The notes below the pieces were generated by a model that saw only the letters and a list, made by a program, of their open reading frames with translations, searched no databases and was not told where the DNA came from. A DNA stretch of 64,000 nt from positions 26,099,068 through 26,163,067 of the forward strand of contig NC_090952.1 in NCBI RefSeq assembly GCF_040807025.1, read 5' to 3'. Position numbers and translations under genes: made by a program. The stretch is from Struthio camelus. Lineage: Eukaryota > Chordata > Aves > Struthioniformes > Struthionidae. Positions 1-25,400 of the stretch are shown one piece after another (the stretch's first letter is position 1; every line of letters begins with the position of its first letter).

Positions 1-2427
1 TCCCACTGCCAAGAGGCCGACAGCAGCTTCCTGCAGCTACAGACACGAGCCCGGCAAACAGCACGGCTGGTGGGGTCTAGTTCCTCTTCGCTGTTCCTTT
101 ACATGAATAATCAATCTGCCCTTGTCAGGACACAGGCTCTGGCTGTGCAGAGGGCTGCAGCACTAACACAGTGCTAACCATTACTGAATGTAAAGACTAT
201 GCGTTTTGGGAGGCATCAAAGCATTTTTTTAAATAGTTAGAGTAACGGTTACAAAATCTAACATGGTGCTAAGATTACATGGAGAGAAGAGGGGTACCTT
301 GGTCTTCAGGATGACCCAGAGCATTAGTTCAAAAATTCCTCTGAAAAGTACTTGTTCTGCTCACTTTGCTAGAGTTTATTTACAGATTCACAGCCAAGAA
401 CAGAACACAGCCAAAACTGGAAAACTGGTGCTGCCACATGCTGCTGTGGCTCTTCCAGAGGAAGCCACCTCTTCATGCAACTTACTTGTCTGTTGTGCAG
501 GTAGATGAGGCACCTGCTTACAGTATTCTATTAAAACAGATTTGTTCAGTTACCAAGTGGCTAGTGACACATTTGTATTGAGAGCTGGGCCAGCACTGAG
601 AGGTACAAAGGATTATGGGGGTAGGCAGAACAGTGTGGCCACTTGTGAGAAACTCAAGATAGGGAGAGGGCGGGGGAATCGCTTACTGTGGGAACAGGAG
701 TGACCTAAAAGCTGTTGAGGTTAGTTTCTGAAAGATGACTCGACAGCGGTATCCTCACTTACAGGCGTTTGTATATCCGCTTTTAAGATGAAGCACAGCT
801 CTATTTAACACATCCTGAATTTATCCCCAGGAAGGCTGCTGGCTACAAGACACCTGTGTTAGTCATCTCCCACCATCCTGCTCCCAAGCAGAACTGGCTG
901 TAAGAACTGGATGGGCAGACTTGTCTCCTTGGGCTGTTCAGGACCTCGTGGATGGTACATGCAGTTGGGTGAACCCAGGCAAGGACTACCCTGTCTAAAT
1001 GTCTTGAAATACAGTGCTTTGAGGTGAGCTGGCAAGCACCACAGTAATCACTGCACCTTCCAGAGAGGTAGCAGCTGTGACCACCTCTCCTGGGAAGCTG
1101 CATAGAGACCAGGCACCCAAAGCGACTCAGCTTGGTCTGACCCGATTTACCAGTTTCCTGTGTAGAGCTCTGAGGTGCTGTCCGTTAGTAACACGGGTCA
1201 CTGTGCCTCACAGAGCCAGGCTGCGACACAAACACTGCTGAAACGCTATGCTGGGTTTCCAGAGGGTACATAAGTAGCAATCTGTTGTTTTTCCAGTGGC
1301 TTGCATAGGTTAGAAGTTCCAGTCCCATTCCTAGGGGCAAAGGTCCAGAAAACGCAGACATTGTCCTCTCTCCAGAGATCTGGAGAGAGTAAAGGTGGGT
1401 ATAAAGTAGCTGGTTTCTTTTTTCCTGCATTTAGAGTCTTTCTGAACAAACTTCTTTTACAGGAAAGCATGTACTGTTAACTCATTGGGGAAGAAAGTTA
1501 AGGCCACAGCCTCTCTCCCAAAGGTGAGGTTAGGTTCATGAGACCGAATTCAGTGAGCAAGAACTCTGAATTCACAGCAGACCTTTTAGCCAGAACGCAA
1601 TTACTCTCTCTGCTACTCATTTTGCAATAACAGGATCGTTGGGAAGGAGGGGGAGTGACGGAAGGTCAGATTTTTCAATTCCCAGGGGCCACCTACCTGA
1701 ACAAAGGAGAATCTCATGTTAAAAATTGACCCAATTAATATTTATTACATTGACCAGGAGAAAGCTGTTAATGGAGCAAATCAGTATTAACAGAGTTGCA
1801 CTGCAGTTTGAAAAATTTGTCACTTGGCCACAGGAATGACTTTACCCTATGGAAACCTCAAAATATTTTCTGATAATCATACTGCGTGGGAAGTTCGCCA
1901 TGCCCAACAAGCTCTTCTCACTAAGGATATGTGTGCTGGTGCAGTCCTGTTGCTCCTCCTCAAGTCGCGCTGCACAGTCTGCTGGGAACTACAAGGCTCA
2001 TTCGCGTCTCCCGAGGAGGGTTAGTTGCGAGCAACGGACGCCTGTGCAGTACCGTTTAAGGCAGTGGTTGCAGGCTCGCTTCACCCACATTTAAGATTCA
2101 CGTTAGTGTTGGAAGCATCCCCCTGAGGTGAGCATCTGCAGCCCTGCGGATACTTTCCCACCACCAAATCCTTCGTGCACAACGCGCGCAGCCCCAGCCC
2201 CACGGTCTCAGTGTGAAGATCGTTCCTGGCGGACGGGGACAGCAACAGCACGCCACCGCGCAGAGGAGCGCGCCCGCATCTCCAAGGGGGCTCTCATCCG
2301 GCGGCAACTTTCACAGAACCGGTCTCTGATTAAATCCTGATGCCCAGAGCAGCTCCTGGCTCGGTGAGGTGGCAGAGCGACGGGCAGGAGCCCCCGGGCT
2401 CGGGCGCCCCGCGCCCCAGGCGCCCGC
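1..2427. other. 3' flank of TIMM8A, no recognisable gene
   Basis: This stretch is markedly less GC-rich than the rest of the window. I found no reading frame resembling a known protein on either strand and no repeat family I recognise. It must include the TIMM8A 3' UTR, which runs leftwards from 2427. Minus-strand AATAAA signals lie at 1746-1741 and 380-375; the first would give a 3' UTR of about 0.7 kb. In mammals the next genes on this side are TAF7L and DRP2, but I saw no exon of either. Confidence 0.5.
1741..1746 (-). terminator. TIMM8A: Candidate poly(A) signal of TIMM8A
   Basis: AATAAA on the minus strand, about 680 bases beyond the TIMM8A stop codon. It is the first canonical hexamer after that stop. 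A second one lies at 380-375. Which one is used cannot be told from sequence alone. Confidence 0.4.
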
Positions 2428-2962
<535 letters not shown>

Positions 2963-3176
2963 GCCGCCGCCGCCGCGACCTTCACGTGCCGCGCCGGCCC
3001 CCGGCCCGCGCATGCGCCGCGCCCGCCCCGCGCAGGCGCCCGCCAGATCCCGCGCAGGCGCGCCGCGCCCGCCCCGCCCGCACTGCGCATGTCCGCCCCT
3101 CCCCGCCCCGCCGAGGCCCCGCCCGCCCCCCGGGGCGCCGGGGGCGGCAGCGAGGGGCGGCGGGCTCGGGCAGGCG
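2963..3176 (-). promoter_or_regulatory. TIMM8A: TIMM8A promoter with NRF1-type palindrome
   Basis: CpG-rich sequence between the TIMM8A start codon and the BTK poly(A) signal. A perfect GCGCATGCGC palindrome, the NRF1 consensus, lies at 3008-3017, 46 bases upstream of the ATG. A related half site lies near 3083-3090. NRF1 is a known activator of nuclear genes for mitochondrial proteins, which suits this gene. There is no TATA box. Confidence 0.6.
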
Positions 3177-3182
3177 TTTATT
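3177..3182 (-). terminator. BTK: Candidate poly(A) signal of BTK
   Basis: AATAAA on the minus strand. It is the first canonical hexamer after the BTK stop codon at 4554. Use of it would place the whole minisatellite inside the BTK 3' UTR (about 1.4 kb) and would end BTK only some 200 bases before the TIMM8A start codon. Confidence 0.5.
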
Positions 3183-3261
3183 GTGGGGGGACAGCGGCGG
3201 CCGCTGCCCCGGGGGGGCGGCACTGCGGGCCCCCCCCACCCCGCTGTGCGCTGGCAGGGCC

Positions 3262-4440
3262 CTCCCGGTGCCCGGGGCCGTCCCGGTGATGAGGGCGAGG
3301 CTCTGTCTCAGTGCCGGAGGAGCCGTCCCGGTGGTGGGGGACGAGGCTCTGTCCCAGTGCCCGGGGCTGTCCCGGTGGTGGGGAACGAGGCTCTGTCCCG
3401 GTGGTGGGGGCTGTCCCGGTGGTGGGGGACGAGGCTCTGTCCCGGTGCCGGAGGAGCCGTCGCGGTGCTGGGGGACGAGGCTCTGTCCCGGTGCCGGAGG
3501 AGCCGTCCCGGTGCTGGGGGACGAGGCTCTGTCCCAGTGCCCGGGGCCGTCCCGGTGCTGGGGGCAACGCTCTGTCCCGGTGCCTGGGGCTGTCCCGGTG
3601 GTGGGGAACGAGGCTCTGTCCCGGTGCTGGAGGAGCCGTCCCGGTGGTGGGGGACGAGGCTCTGTCCCGGTGCCCGGGGCTGTCCCGGTGGTGGGGGACG
3701 AGGCTCTGTCCCGGTGCCGGAGGAGCCGTCCCGGTGGTGGGGGACGAGGCTCTGTCCCGGTGGTGGGGGCTGTCCCGGTGGTGGGGGACGAGGCTCTGTC
3801 CCGGTGCCGGAGGAGCCGTCCCGGTGGTGGGGGACGAGGCTCTGTCCCGGTGCCCGGGGCCATCCCGGTGGTTGGGGACGAGGCTCTGTCCCGGTGCCCG
3901 GGGCTGTCCCGGTGCTGGGGGCAACGCTCTGTCCCAGTGCCCGGGGCTGTCCCGGTGGTGGGGAACGAGGCTCTGTCCCGGTGCCGGAGGAGCCGTCGCG
4001 GTGCTGGGGGACGAGGCTCTGTCCCGGTGCCGGAGGAGCCGTCCCGGTGCTGGGGGACGAGGCTCTGTCCCAGTGCCCGGGGCTGTCCCGGTGCTGGGGG
4101 CAACGCTCTGTCCCGGTGCCTGGGGCTGTCCCGGTGGTGGGGAACGAGGCTCTGTCCTGGTGCCGGAGGAGCCGTCCCGGTGGTGGGGGACGAGGCTCTA
4201 TCCCGGTGCCTGGGGCTGTCCCAGTGCCCGGGGCCATCCTGGTGATGGAGGATGAGGCTCTGTCCCAGTGCTGTCCCGGTGATGGAGGACGAGGCTCTGT
4301 CCCGGTGCTGGGGGACGAGGCGCTGTCCCGGTGCCCGGGGCTGTCCCGGTGGTGGGGAACGAGGCTCTGTCCTGGTGACTGGGGCTGTCCTGGTGATGGG
4401 GTGAGGCTCTGTCCCGGTGCCTGGGGCCGTCCCTGTGACT
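3262..4440. repeat. Minisatellite, 44-47 bp unit, in probable BTK 3' UTR
   Basis: About 26 tandem copies of a G-rich unit of 44-47 bp. Each copy contains GACGAGGCTCTGTCCC followed by CGGTGC(C)CGGGGCTGTCC or CGGTGCCGGAGGAGCCGTCC. The two variants are interleaved rather than grouped, and some copies are shortened. The long reading frames here, up to 600 codons on the plus strand, are by-products of the repeat and have no protein similarity. The tract lies between the BTK stop and the BTK poly(A) signal. Confidence 0.9.
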
Positions 4441-4553
4441 GTAGCAGTGGGGTGCTGTCTGGTGCCCAGAGTGGGGAGGTGTTGCCGGCCCGGTAGTACC
4501 AGCCACCGGTGCCAGGCAGGGGCGAGCGGGCAGCGACGGCCCAGCTCGGACGG

Positions 4554-14070
<9,517 letters not shown>

Positions 14071-14689
14071 CACAGCTCAGCCCCCGGCCCGCCCCATCTT
14101 GTCCCTTTCTGCCCCCCGGTCCCGGCTCGGTGGCCGCCCGCCTGGCTCCGTCCCTGCCCGTCCCGGCGGGACCCTGCGGGACTCGCCTCCGCCGCCAGCC
14201 ATCGCCGCCTCGCCGTGACGGCGGCGGTGGCAGCGCCGGGGTGGAAGTGTGTGTGTGTCTGTGTGTGTCCCCCCCCGTCCCCCCCCGCTAATGTGACTTC
14301 CTGCCACGGTCACACCTCGGCCGGGCGAAACAGGGGCCTCCCACTCCTCGCTGGTGGCCTGGGGGAGCTTGGAGCGACCCCAGGGCTGCTCTATCGCCCC
14401 CCCCGGCTCCGCGCGGCCCCCGGGCTCGACCGCGGCCCCGGACACGGCTCCCCGCGGACGACAGTCCCCAAAGCGCCCGCCTTGGGGGTGACGGGAGGCG
14501 CAGGGCGCAGGGGACCCGTAGCGCGGGGCAGAGGTGGCGGTCGGGCGGCACCTCCGCAGCACGGAGAGGGCAGCCCCCCGGGCGCCCCCCCGCCCGGCGG
14601 CACCCACGGCCGACCGCCTCTGCGCCCCGCGGCACCCGCGCTGCCCTTCGGCCAGAGCGAGCCGTGGGGCAGGCCACCGGCACCCCCCA

Positions 14690-15345
14690 GCCCCCCGCTC
14701 CGCTGCAGCCCCACGGCCCCCGGCACCCCCCCACCACCCCACCCCCCTGCTCCGCTGCAGCCCCACGGCCCCCGGCACCCCCCCACCACCCCATCCCCCT
14801 GCTCCGCTGCAGCCCCACGGCCCCCGGCACCCCCCCACCACCCCCGCCCCCTACTCTGCTGCAGCCCCACGGCCTCCCCCACCCCCCCACCACCGCCATC
14901 CCCCTGCTCTACTGCAGCCCCACAGCCCCCGGCACCCCCCCACCACCCCCGCCCCCTACTCTGCTGCAGCCCCACGGCCTCCCCCACCCCCCCACCACCG
15001 CCATCCCCCTGCTCTACTGCAGCCCCACGGACCCCGGCACCCCCCCACCACCCCACCCCCCTGCTCTGCTGCAGCCCCACGGCCTCCCCCACCCCCCCCC
15101 ACCCCCACCCCCTGCTCTGCTGCAGCCCCACAGCCCCCGGCACCCCCCCACCACCCCACCCCCCTGCTCTGCTGCAGCCCCACGGCCTCCCCCACCCCCC
15201 CCACCCCCGCCCCCTGCTCTGCTGCAGCCCCACGGCCCCTGGCACCCCCCCACCCCCCTGCTCCACTGTAGCCCCACGGCCCCCGGCACCCCCCCACCAC
15301 CCCCGCCCCCTGCTCTACTGCAGCCCCACGGCCCCCCCAGCCCCA
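14690..15345. repeat. Minisatellite, about 51-53 bp unit, 13 copies
   Basis: About 13 copies anchored by GCTGCAGCCCCACGGCC, with the anchor recurring every 44-54 bp, most often 51-53. The spacer between anchors is almost pure C and A (CACCCCCCCACCACCCC). Copies ending in GGCCCCCGGCAC alternate with copies ending in GGCCTCCCCCAC. Confidence 0.9.
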
Positions 15346-15911
15346 CGACCCCGCAGCAGCCCTCCGGCCAGCCCCGTGCAGCCCCAGGGCCAGGGCACCA
15401 CAGAGCTGGGCAGGGCCCCGGGGCGAAGCTGAGGCCGCCCAGCTCGGCTCACCCGTGGCCCAGCACCGGCGAGGCTGGCGGCAGGGCAGCCCCGGGGCGC
15501 GCGCGGGAGGCCGAGCCGGCCGTACCTCGCACCATAGGGAGCCCCCCGGGACGGGCTGGCCACCCCTCCATCGCCCCGATGCGCCGGACCCCGCCGGTAC
15601 CCGCCGGTGCCGCTGGCGATGCTGGGCCCCAGGCGGGCGCCCCGGCCCCGGCCCCAGCCTCGTGCCCCACCGCCTCGCCTCGCCGCCGCCACGCGGTGCT
15701 GCGCCGAGGTCCCCTGCACCGCGCCACCCCGCGCCGTGCTCACCGGTGCCGGTGCCGGTGCCCTTCACTGCCCTGCCGGCCCCACGGCTCCGGGCCGGCC
15801 GTGCCCGGCGCCGCACAGCCCTGCTCGCTGCTGCCCGCGCCGCCGCTGCTGGAGGAAGGATGGGGCCGGCCAACCCCACCCTTTCGGTTCCCCTTTTTTT
15901 GGGGTTTCTGA

Positions 15912-19897
<3,986 letters not shown>

Positions 19898-19926
19898 GCT
19901 CCATCTTACTCATTGTTATGGACCTT

Positions 19927-19932
19927 ATTAAA
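19927..19932 (+). terminator. RPL36A: Poly(A) signal of RPL36A
   Basis: ATTAAA, the commonest variant hexamer, lies 30 bases past the stop codon. The very short 3' UTR is typical of ribosomal-protein mRNAs. AATAAA hexamers also occur near 20134 and 20400 on the same strand and could serve longer forms. Confidence 0.65.
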
Positions 19933-20489
19933 GTATTTGGAAACACTCGATTGCTCCTTTTTGTATATCTCCTCTTGTTGGGGGTGGGACTCACAAGTGT
20001 ATCAACCCAAGAGGAAGATGTTTTTTGCAAAGCTGCTTAATAGATTAATGGTTTGTGGTCTTGACCGCTTATGAGCGTTTTTAGAGATGTTCTGCTAAAG
20101 ATCTCCTTACTGCGTTTCCAAGAGGTGCTGTAAAATAAACGTAGGATCTGAGGCTCTGACAGGTTTTTGTACCAATAGCTTCTCTGTGAGAGCTGTGTGC
20201 TGCAGCTCTTCCCCAGATGCATCACAAATTTCAGTGGTAAAAGGCTGTCCTCAGAAGAGGCTTCCCTCCCCCACACACTAAATTTGTACAGCTTTTATTT
20301 CATTTAAAACAGCTTGTATTTCTATGATGTTTCTATTTCAGAAACACTTTAAATCTCTATAGTGGATTTGAACTGTTCATAGACAAATTAGTGACTGACA
20401 AATAAAATCCCTGTTCTAGTGCATAATTGGCTGAGAGGACCTTCCTCCTCTCCCAAGTGCTTGCCCTAGAGGAGAGGGAGAGGCAGGTA

Positions 20490-20558
20490 AGATTACTGGT
20501 ACCTGGCAATGGTCCCTTAGGTCGCTTCCAGCCTCAACCGTTCTGTGATTCTGTGTGA
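20490..20558 (+). mobile_element. CR1 LINE 3'-end fragment
   Basis: The segment GGTCGCTTCCAGCCTCAACC followed by a TTCTGTGATTCTGTG tail matches the diagnostic 3' end of avian CR1 retrotransposons (TCCCTTCCAACC ... ATTCTATGATTCTATG). Only the last 60-70 bases can be recognised, so it is a typical 5'-truncated copy. Mismatches in the tail suggest an old insertion. Confidence 0.7.
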
Positions 20559-21965
20559 CCAGAGAAATTTGAACCTCCCCTACCCAGCCCCTGAACTTGG
20601 TTCTAGGCTCCTCTTTATAAACAGGGAACACTTGTAGTGACCTAAGGGGCGTTAAGTGAGCTACCTGCTTTAGTTCATCTGTACCGTTAGGCAGTGGTGA
20701 CTTATGGCAGCTCAGCTGGGACCTACCTGTAGTGACTGTGGGCTTCATCATATCTCAGTGACTGAGCTTCAGGTACCTGGTCCCTCAGCTGCGTGCCATC
20801 TTACTGGAAGGTGACTGCATGAAAGGTTTCAGCTGCCTGGCTCCTGGGTTAGGTTAGGTGCCAACAACAGTCACAATTCTCTTTTCTTCTTAAAAAGAAG
20901 AAAACCAGCACAGGTCCATCAAATGAATGGTGTCTGATAAGCAAAACCCAAAACGTAGTACTTCCGAGGACAGGCTGCCTTGGACAATGACAGAATAAAT
21001 CAGCTTGGGAAGCAGTGTGCTGCTGTTGAACAAGAAATCTGTTACTGGGTGCTGGGAGCCCAAGGAACTTAGGATAACTTTTCTGTAGTGGGAATAGAGC
21101 TAAAGGATGGAAAACATCTTGTGTTTTCTTAGGGGTTGAGAGATCTGGTACAGAGCAGTAATGAACTTGTGTTTTTGTTTATTCAGTACGGCTAGCTAAT
21201 GTGACTAGCGTTTTGGAGCTCCTGCAGCTGAAGTTGCTTGAAGCAGTGGCTTTGGTGGTCTCTGCCTGTGGCTTGGTCTGCATGGCTGCATCGTGTCAGT
21301 ACTGCACCTTTTCTTTACCAAGCATTGCCCAAGTAACTAAGCTTAGTGAAAGTTGTCATCTCTTACTGTAAATAAGGTGGCGTTGTTTCCTAAAACGAGA
21401 TTTAATTTGAAATAGCAGGCTGTACTTACAGCACGACTAAGAAAGCTTAGCCCTTTCTACAGGCATTTTAATTCAGGCTTTTTAGATCCACAGAAGTGAG
21501 GACAAATCAAGACATCCTGATGAGCAGCCGTCAGAAGAGAACACCTTTGTGCATGCTGTTTGCAAAAGTGATAAAGTAGCTGTTTCCTATATCAGAAGAA
21601 CCTCTGTAACTTAACCTAAAGGTTACTGCCAGCCCTAGAAAGGCACATCAGACCTTTCTGGAAGGGAGTTCCCTAAGGAAAGCAACCTCCCTGGCACCAT
21701 GGAGGGTAGGAGGGGGAATTCTTATCCAAAGGGGAGTGACACAAGCGTTCATGAGGACAAGACTTCTGGGGGAAGGAGGAATGCTTGACGATCGCTTCTA
21801 AGGCACGATACTTCAGCCACATGCGTACTAAGCGGAGAGCTGGCAAGAAAGCAATTGCTCAACGCAGTGATCTAGGCCTGTCCCTGAGTTGTCAGAAGGG
21901 GAAGGGGGTGACAGTGCTCTGAGGAGGACATTGGGTTTCTTCAGGAGGGATAGGAGGAGAGGCTT

Positions 21966-21971
21966 TTTATT
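21966..21971 (-). terminator. GLA: Candidate poly(A) signal of GLA
   Basis: AATAAA on the minus strand about 455 bases past the GLA stop codon. Human GLA is unusual in having its signal inside the coding region and almost no 3' UTR. This gene would have a conventional one. Confidence 0.45.
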
Positions 21972-22426
21972 CTTGGAGTGAATGTAACTATCTCCCATCT
22001 TGGCAAAGCAAGAGCAAGGCAGCAGGGGTGTTTTTCCTTACTTGTCTTTGAAATGCTCAAGAGGAGCTATAGGATGCTGCACATATACTTTGCATCTCTT
22101 CCATTACTAGTGGCACTGGCTATTAACAAAGGGGTTACTGCCCTGCTGAGGCTCTCGTAGCCCCTTGGAAAGGGGAGTTAGGTGAGATTCTAGAGAAAGT
22201 GCAAAGAGAAGTGAAGCAGTAACAGTTTTTCCTGTTACCCATCATTCCATTAGGAAGAGATATTTGGTGTGTTAGGTAGAAGACTTGAGGTCCACGTAGA
22301 AGCACTTGAATGGCGAATACCTGAGGGGAGGACAAAGGCATCCCCCTTGGAGGCATGAGATGGTCTTCCTGTGACAAGAAGTCTAGAGAGAGTTCGAGGC
22401 TTACAGGAAGTTCGTCTTTGAGCCTC

Positions 22427-25400
22427 CTATAACGCCACCACTTTCAGCAGCATGGTGCCTGTTGGGTTCACCTCTACGCTCAGGGAGGAGACCCAGTTGT
22501 GAAATCCCCAGTCTCTGCTGGTTGGCAGGACCTGCTGGACAGAGCACATTGGGTTGCAAGCCAGCCCGCTGCCGAGGAAAGTGAGGGAGAAGGTGAAGTT
22601 ACGAGGTCCCCCAATTTCCTGCCGGTTCAGCACTGCCACAGCATAGGCTCTGCCTGACAGAGGCCGCTCCCACAGCTCAAAGTTGTTGTCCTGCCAAGAA
22701 GAAAAAGCCAGGATGTGCATCAGGGCAGGCAGAATTCATGGTCGTTATGCCCGTCTGCTTAAGCAGGCTTCAGGAACGAATGGGCTCATTGGACTTGCAT
22801 TCCCAAATCCTGGGCTCTCCTCTGTGCGTACCCCATTTGTCCCCAGTGTCCTCCCCCTAAGGAGGTAGCTTCCCATGGCCCAGACAGCACCCCTAGCCCC
22901 AGGCCCTGCTGCCCTGCTGTACCTTGGTGATGCGGTATCCCTGCTTGCCCAGTGGGTCCTGGTTGATGGCAATCACCTCTTTGTTCTGGAGCAACCACTT
23001 GGCCTCAGGGCTAATGTTCCGCAGGTCATTGGACATGAAGAGGGGAGCGGCCATGATAGCCCACATTGCCATCTGAGTCACTGCCTGGTCCCAGCTCAGC
23101 CCAAAGTTTCCAATCACTAGCTGTAAACACACAAGAACGCCTGGTAACAGTGCCTGCCAAGGAGAAACTGAGTCACCGAGGTGAATACTGAGAAATGACA
23201 GGATGCTGAGGGTGGGACCCCCTGTTACTCTGGGGCCCGGTTAGATAGGCCCTGCTCTGGCAGCAAGACCAGCTGGCTGGGAAAGGTGAGACAGATGACT
23301 AAGGTGACAGTTTAGGATGACCCCATGGTGCAAGTAAAGAAGGATCCTTATCTGGTTAGGCAAGGTCTGGCTCTGGAGGTAGGTCAGCGCTTCTGAGAGT
23401 TGCTCCCAGGGTCGTGCGTGTGTTTTGGCTTAGCGCTGCCTGTAAAGGCTATGTTTACACAGAGAGTGCTTTCTTGGTACTGTGGGTAACTGTCCCAATG
23501 CCATGTGCTTAGAAGATGCTGTTCTGCTGCAGTGCTCTTTACCTTCCCAGCCAGGTGTCCCTTTCATGAAGTTCTTGATCCCAGGACCCCATCACAGCCT
23601 TTGCCCTCACTGTTTCTCCTCTGAGTCTCTTTTTCCCCATCCCAGCTGGATAAAGGCTTTTCTGCTGGTGCTGCAAGAGAGATTGGTGTTGCTGTACTTG
23701 CCATGTCAGGATCATTCCAGCCCCCTGGCCCAGCTATCTTCACGATGCTGTCCTGGTGAATTGCTGTCCAGTCCAAGATACTCTTGATGCTGCTCCAAGA
23801 ATCATAGACATCAAAAAAGTTCCTCCAGTGATTGCAGTACTGCTTGATCTCGGTGTAATTGGGCTGCCAAAACAATTAGTGCACTTAGCCAGAGAGCTTG
23901 GCTGTACAAGAACAAGACTGCATGCAAAGCTAGACTGGATTAGGCATATTCTGGGGAGAACTGTAGCAGTCTCTTCTGTCACCAGCTATCTGTGACGCTG
24001 GTCACGCTGGTTCCCTAAAACATGTTTTGCACTGAGTGATGCCAGTCTTGTCATGCACCAGACAATCAGTGCTATTCCAATTGCTTCCGTTGGGAGACTA
24101 GCTGGGGCCACCTACCTCTGTCAGAAAATCCTCCTGGACCCTATTTAATTGAAGGTGTAATGAGGCCAGTGGGATGAAACTCTTACATCCTAGTAAATTA
24201 CTGTTATTTCTTGGGTGGACACCCTGCACTGATTAACGCACTAAACTCTCTGTGGGAGGGAGTGGCTGCATCATGCATGAAAATGTGAGCAACATGTCAA
24301 TCACGGACCCTAGCTGGCGGACGTTTGTTGGTAAACAGTACAGAGAACTCCTATATATACTCTTCTGTGTGTTTAATAGGCTGTTCTAAAGTCTCCTGAG
24401 TCTGCAGCACTATGTACAACTGAGCCTCCTGAAGGAATAAGGCTGAGCTATCAGCTAGCTGGTGTGTCTTGTTGCTCAGTTCTTCGGAGACAGAAAGCAG
24501 ACGGCTGCTGCTGGCCTCTTTAGCATGCTCCAGCTGGGCTGTGCCTTCAGCAGCGGTCATGCTGTAGGATCCTGCTAAATCCCTGAGGAGGTCATTCCTT
24601 TTCAGCAGAGCACTAACTCATCTCAAGGCTACTTCAGGGCTCTGGAGGAAAAGTGTGGTTTTCTTCCACCTTGCACTCACCTCCGTTGTCAGACCAGAGA
24701 GCAGCAAAAAATTCTCCGGAGGCTATTTTGCAGTCTTAATGCTTTTCCTTGAACTGTTCTTCCCACTTCATGCACTGCTAGCCCCAGGATGAGCCCTGAG
24801 AAACGCTGCTTACCTGCTGCACAGGCCTCAAATAGAAAGGCCATTCACAGGAGTACACAATGCTTCTTCCAGTCTTGTTCAGGGCCAGAGACATGTTCCT
24901 ATAACCTAAAGGAACAGGACAGGCAGGGGTTACACAAGCTGCCTGAGCAGAGAGAGGAACGGATCCAATGTCACAAGTTTGGGTTTCAGTTCAACGTTTG
25001 CAAAGTCAAGGCTCAGCATATGCTAGTGGCTGAAACACCCAAGGGAAGACGGGGGAGTTCATAATCTGCTGCCAGTCTCCTGCCTCTCGAGTAAAGGCAA
25101 GCTCCTTTTTGGCTTTGCTGCGGGTCATGGGCAGTGTTCTTGCTCTGAGCCTGCTGATGTCCCTGCACATACTGCTACGGGTTGAGGCTGCAGTTTTGCT
25201 GTGTGGCATTTTTTCCTCTGGATACCTGTCAAATACAAGTTGCTATTTATTAAGCTGCTGGGGACAGCTTTGGTGGTTAATGTTGCATATATCCTTACGA
25301 GACATTTGTGCCGTACGGACTGGGCAGGAATGCAAAAGTGATAGCTTTATCCTATCCTTGTCCCCAGAGAGCCCGTTAAGTCCCTTTAAATCAGCACAGA

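Larger units (their letters stand above)
19933..22426. other. RPL36A-GLA tail-to-tail gap
   Basis: About 2.5 kb of lower-GC sequence without a recognisable coding frame. It holds the CR1 remnant at 20490-20558 and the GLA 3' UTR at its right end. No other repeat or RNA gene was recognised. Confidence 0.5.

Noticed and set aside
1-2427. Possible exons of TAF7L or DRP2, the mammalian neighbours of TIMM8A
   Set aside because: None of the short frames resembles either protein.
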